DNA from: Clostridia bacterium
GTDB taxonomy: Bacteria > Bacillota_A > Clostridia > Oscillospirales > CAG-272
Assembly (NCBI GenBank): GCA_017631775.1
Contig: JAGBSQ010000022.1
Coordinates: forward strand, 1 to 6,731
Length of the DNA stretch: 6,731 nt
Direction of reading: 5' to 3'
A program made the translations under genes and the position numbers. The notes beneath the pieces are model-generated. The model was not told the origin of the DNA. It saw only the letters and a list, made by a program, of their open reading frames with translations, and ran no database searches. Shown one piece after another: positions 5,843 through 6,731 of the stretch (its first letter is position 1; each line of letters starts with the position of its first letter).

Positions 5843-6400
5843 TCAAAAGGCCTCTCCAACGCTGCCAAGTGGACTCTTCTTTTGTGCTCCCGGTGTCTCA
5901 TTTGTGGGATTTTTGTAGAAGATCAGCTCCTCTCCCTCGGGATAAACGCCATCCGGCACAAACGGCAATTCCCTCTTTTTAATGCCGCAACCAAACAGAT
6001 CCAATACCTGCCCCATGGGCAGAATGCTTTCCTCCAAAAGATTCCAAACGTGGGAGATCCTTTGGTAGCTGCTTTGTGTTTCCTCTCTTCGGCCCAGCAA
6101 ATAGGATTCGCAAAGAATGGCCATGTAATGCTCGCTTTGCCACGGAATGCGCATTGAAAAACGGTATTTTTGCGCCCTCCACAAGGCGCGCTCGTGCAGA
6201 TCCTCAAGGGATAAAAACTTGCTCCTGATGCGCTCGCCGTAAACCTCGGTTGCCCACGTCATGCACTTGTTTGCAAGCAGCTCATAGTATTTTTTGATCA
6301 CGTCCTTGCCCTCAGGCAAAACAAGCTCTGCCTCGGCGCGCAAAAGGACTTGATATCCTTCGCGCACGGTTGCGCGCATTTGTTCGGTGGTTGTATGCAA
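5843..6400 (-). CDS. Unknown protein, possible divergent DUF4163/DUF3298-like, TTG start
   Basis: This 185-residue protein is not firmly recognised. It has no signal peptide or membrane helix, so it is probably cytoplasmic. It starts with a helix-rich, acidic half (DVIKKYYELLANKCMTWATE, about residues 33-52). A middle part follows: RFSMRIPWQSEHYMAILCES, then ISHVWNLLEESILPMGQVLDLFG (115-137). The tail LPFVPDGVYPEGEELIFYKN (145-164) precedes a low-complexity end. The pattern of a strand, then 'W-x-L...G..L.L.DLF', then a segment rich in F, Y and P recalls DUF4163/DUF3298 (RsiV-like) proteins, but this is memory-based and weak. The start is TTG at 6400-6398: GGAGG lies eight bases upstream, while the next ATG (codon 8) is too far from it. 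It is the only gene here ending in TGA. It lies between a terminator and the ntp promoter, so it is probably its own transcription unit. Confidence 0.8.
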   Translation of the reverse strand: MHTTTEQMRATVREGYQVLLRAEAELVLPEGKDVIKKYYELLANKCMTWATEVYGERIRSKFLSLEDLHERALWRAQKYRFSMRIPWQSEHYMAILCESYLLGRREETQSSYQRISHVWNLLEESILPMGQVLDLFGCGIKKRELPFVPDGVYPEGEELIFYKNPTNETPGAQKKSPLGSVGEAF

Positions 6401-6420
6401 TCTAATCGCCTCCTTTTTAC
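6396..6420 (-). promoter_or_regulatory. Ribosome-binding site deciding a TTG start
   Basis: The coding strand reads AAAAAGGAGGCGATTAGATTG: a perfect AAGGAGG core, eight bases, then TTG (6400-6398). No ATG or GTG lies at a usable distance, so the non-standard start is well supported. Confidence 0.8.
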
Positions 6421-6425
6421 CTTTT

Positions 6426-6457
6426 TATGAGTAAAAAAGTGAAAATATGAAGGGACA
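6426..6457 (-). promoter_or_regulatory. Weak promoter candidate for the 185-residue protein gene
   Basis: Between the terminator and the ribosome-binding site, TTGTCC could serve as -35 and, 17 bases later, TTTACT as -10 (four of six matches each). The region is AT-rich, so chance matches are likely. A promoter is expected here because a terminator precedes the gene. Confidence 0.25.
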
Positions 6458-6460
6458 ACC

Positions 6461-6492
6461 AAAACAAAAAAGCTCCCCCGTGGAGAGCTTTT
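6461..6492 (-). terminator. Rho-independent terminator after the partial gene at the right edge
   Basis: Starting five bases after the TAA stop at 6500-6498, the coding strand reads AAAAGCTCTCC, loop ACG, GGGGAGCTTTT, then more T, a G and TTTT. That is an 11-bp stem with one T-G wobble pair and a three-base loop, followed by a U-tract. Because A-runs flank it on the other side, it could also work on the opposite strand. It separates the right-edge gene from the next gene. Confidence 0.9.
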
Positions 6493-6497
6493 GTTGA

Positions 6498-6731
6498 TTA
6501 TTGCGCTTTGCCGTATTGAATGCTTGTTACCGCTCCGTCGCGCAAAATGAATTGCAGATACATACCCTCACCGTTGTAGGTAAGAGCCGATGCGGTTTCT
6601 TGATCGGGCGTTCCGTAAGACGTAACAACAGCCTCTTTGGCATCACCGATGCGAATTCCCTTTTCGGTTGCAACGGTATCGTCCTGCAAAATGATCATGT
6701 AAACGAAATCCTCCTCGCCCATGGGGTAAGT
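6498..6731 (-). CDS. C-terminal end of an unrecognised protein (runs off right edge)
   Basis: Seventy-seven codons of the 3' end are visible, open to the last base of the window (TYPMGEEDFVYMIILQDD...). The ATG at 6722 has no visible ribosome-binding site and the frame stays open before it, so the true start is most likely outside. The pattern 'Y.I.L.DD.V.T..GI.IGD....V...YG.P' followed by 'Y......LQF.L.DG.V.SI.Y' is a beta-rich repeat that I recall from C-terminal domains of clostridial lipoproteins and other exported proteins of unknown function; that link is from memory. It ends with TAA and is directly followed by a strong terminator. Confidence 0.7.
   Translation of the reverse strand, partial: TYPMGEEDFVYMIILQDDTVATEKGIRIGDAKEAVVTSYGTPDQETASALTYNGEGMYLQFILRDGAVTSIQYGKAQ

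Noticed and set aside
5819..6157. Plus-strand open frame of 112 codons beginning in the intergenic region
   Set aside because: There is no plus-strand ribosome-binding site or promoter, and most of it is opposite the 185-residue protein gene with its strong start signal.
1..6731. CRISPR arrays, tRNA or rRNA genes, insertion sequences, attachment sites
   Set aside because: No spaced direct repeats, cloverleaf-like patterns, transposase frames or terminal inverted repeats were seen; the window is nearly all operon coding sequence.

Overview
The window is a stretch of a low-to-moderate GC Gram-positive (Firmicutes/Clostridia-type) chromosome. The evidence is strong GGAGG ribosome-binding sites, a sigma-A type promoter, a TTG start, and a V/A-type ATPase operon in the same gene order as the Enterococcus hirae ntp sodium ATPase operon. 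The species cannot be named from the sequence. Every gene lies on the minus strand, so transcription runs from the right edge to the left edge.

From right to left: (1) 6731-6498 holds the C-terminal end of an unrecognised protein, followed by a clear Rho-independent terminator (6492-6461). (2) 6400-5843 is a 185-residue protein of unknown function with a TTG start; it faintly resembles DUF4163/DUF3298 (RsiV-like) proteins but has no secretion signal. (3) 5842-5667 is an AT-rich intergenic region with a very good promoter (TTGCAA, 17 bp, TATAAT with extended -10), a palindrome across the -35 box and four TGTCG motifs. (4) 5666 to the left edge is the V-type ATPase operon: peripheral-stalk coiled-coil subunit (ntpF type), subunit I, subunit K, subunit E, subunit C, subunit F (ntpG type), and the first 235 codons of catalytic subunit A, cut just before its Walker A lysine. 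Genes are tightly packed, with two short overlaps (10 bp and 8 bp) and gaps of at most 40 bp. Subunits B and D would be expected beyond the left edge.

Together these genes make a rotary ATPase. A (with B) hydrolyses or makes ATP, F and C form part of the central shaft that docks on the ring of K, E and the small coiled-coil protein form the peripheral stalks, and I is the stator that carries ions past the K ring. Subunit K keeps all the residues that bind Na+ in the E. hirae ring, so the enzyme is probably sodium-coupled.

The outstanding oddity is in subunit I. The reading frame is interrupted by a single in-frame TAG at 4581-4579, with the correct frame and conserved sequence continuing on both sides. 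The TAG sits where relatives usually have the Tyr of a 'YD' pair, lies in the loop of a small palindrome, and is followed four bases later by a second perfect inverted repeat. None of the eight genes whose end is visible stops with TAG. Possible explanations are a nonsense mutation or base-call error, amber suppression or reassignment, programmed readthrough, or a split subunit made by reinitiation at the ATG 24 bases downstream. The sequence alone does not decide among them.
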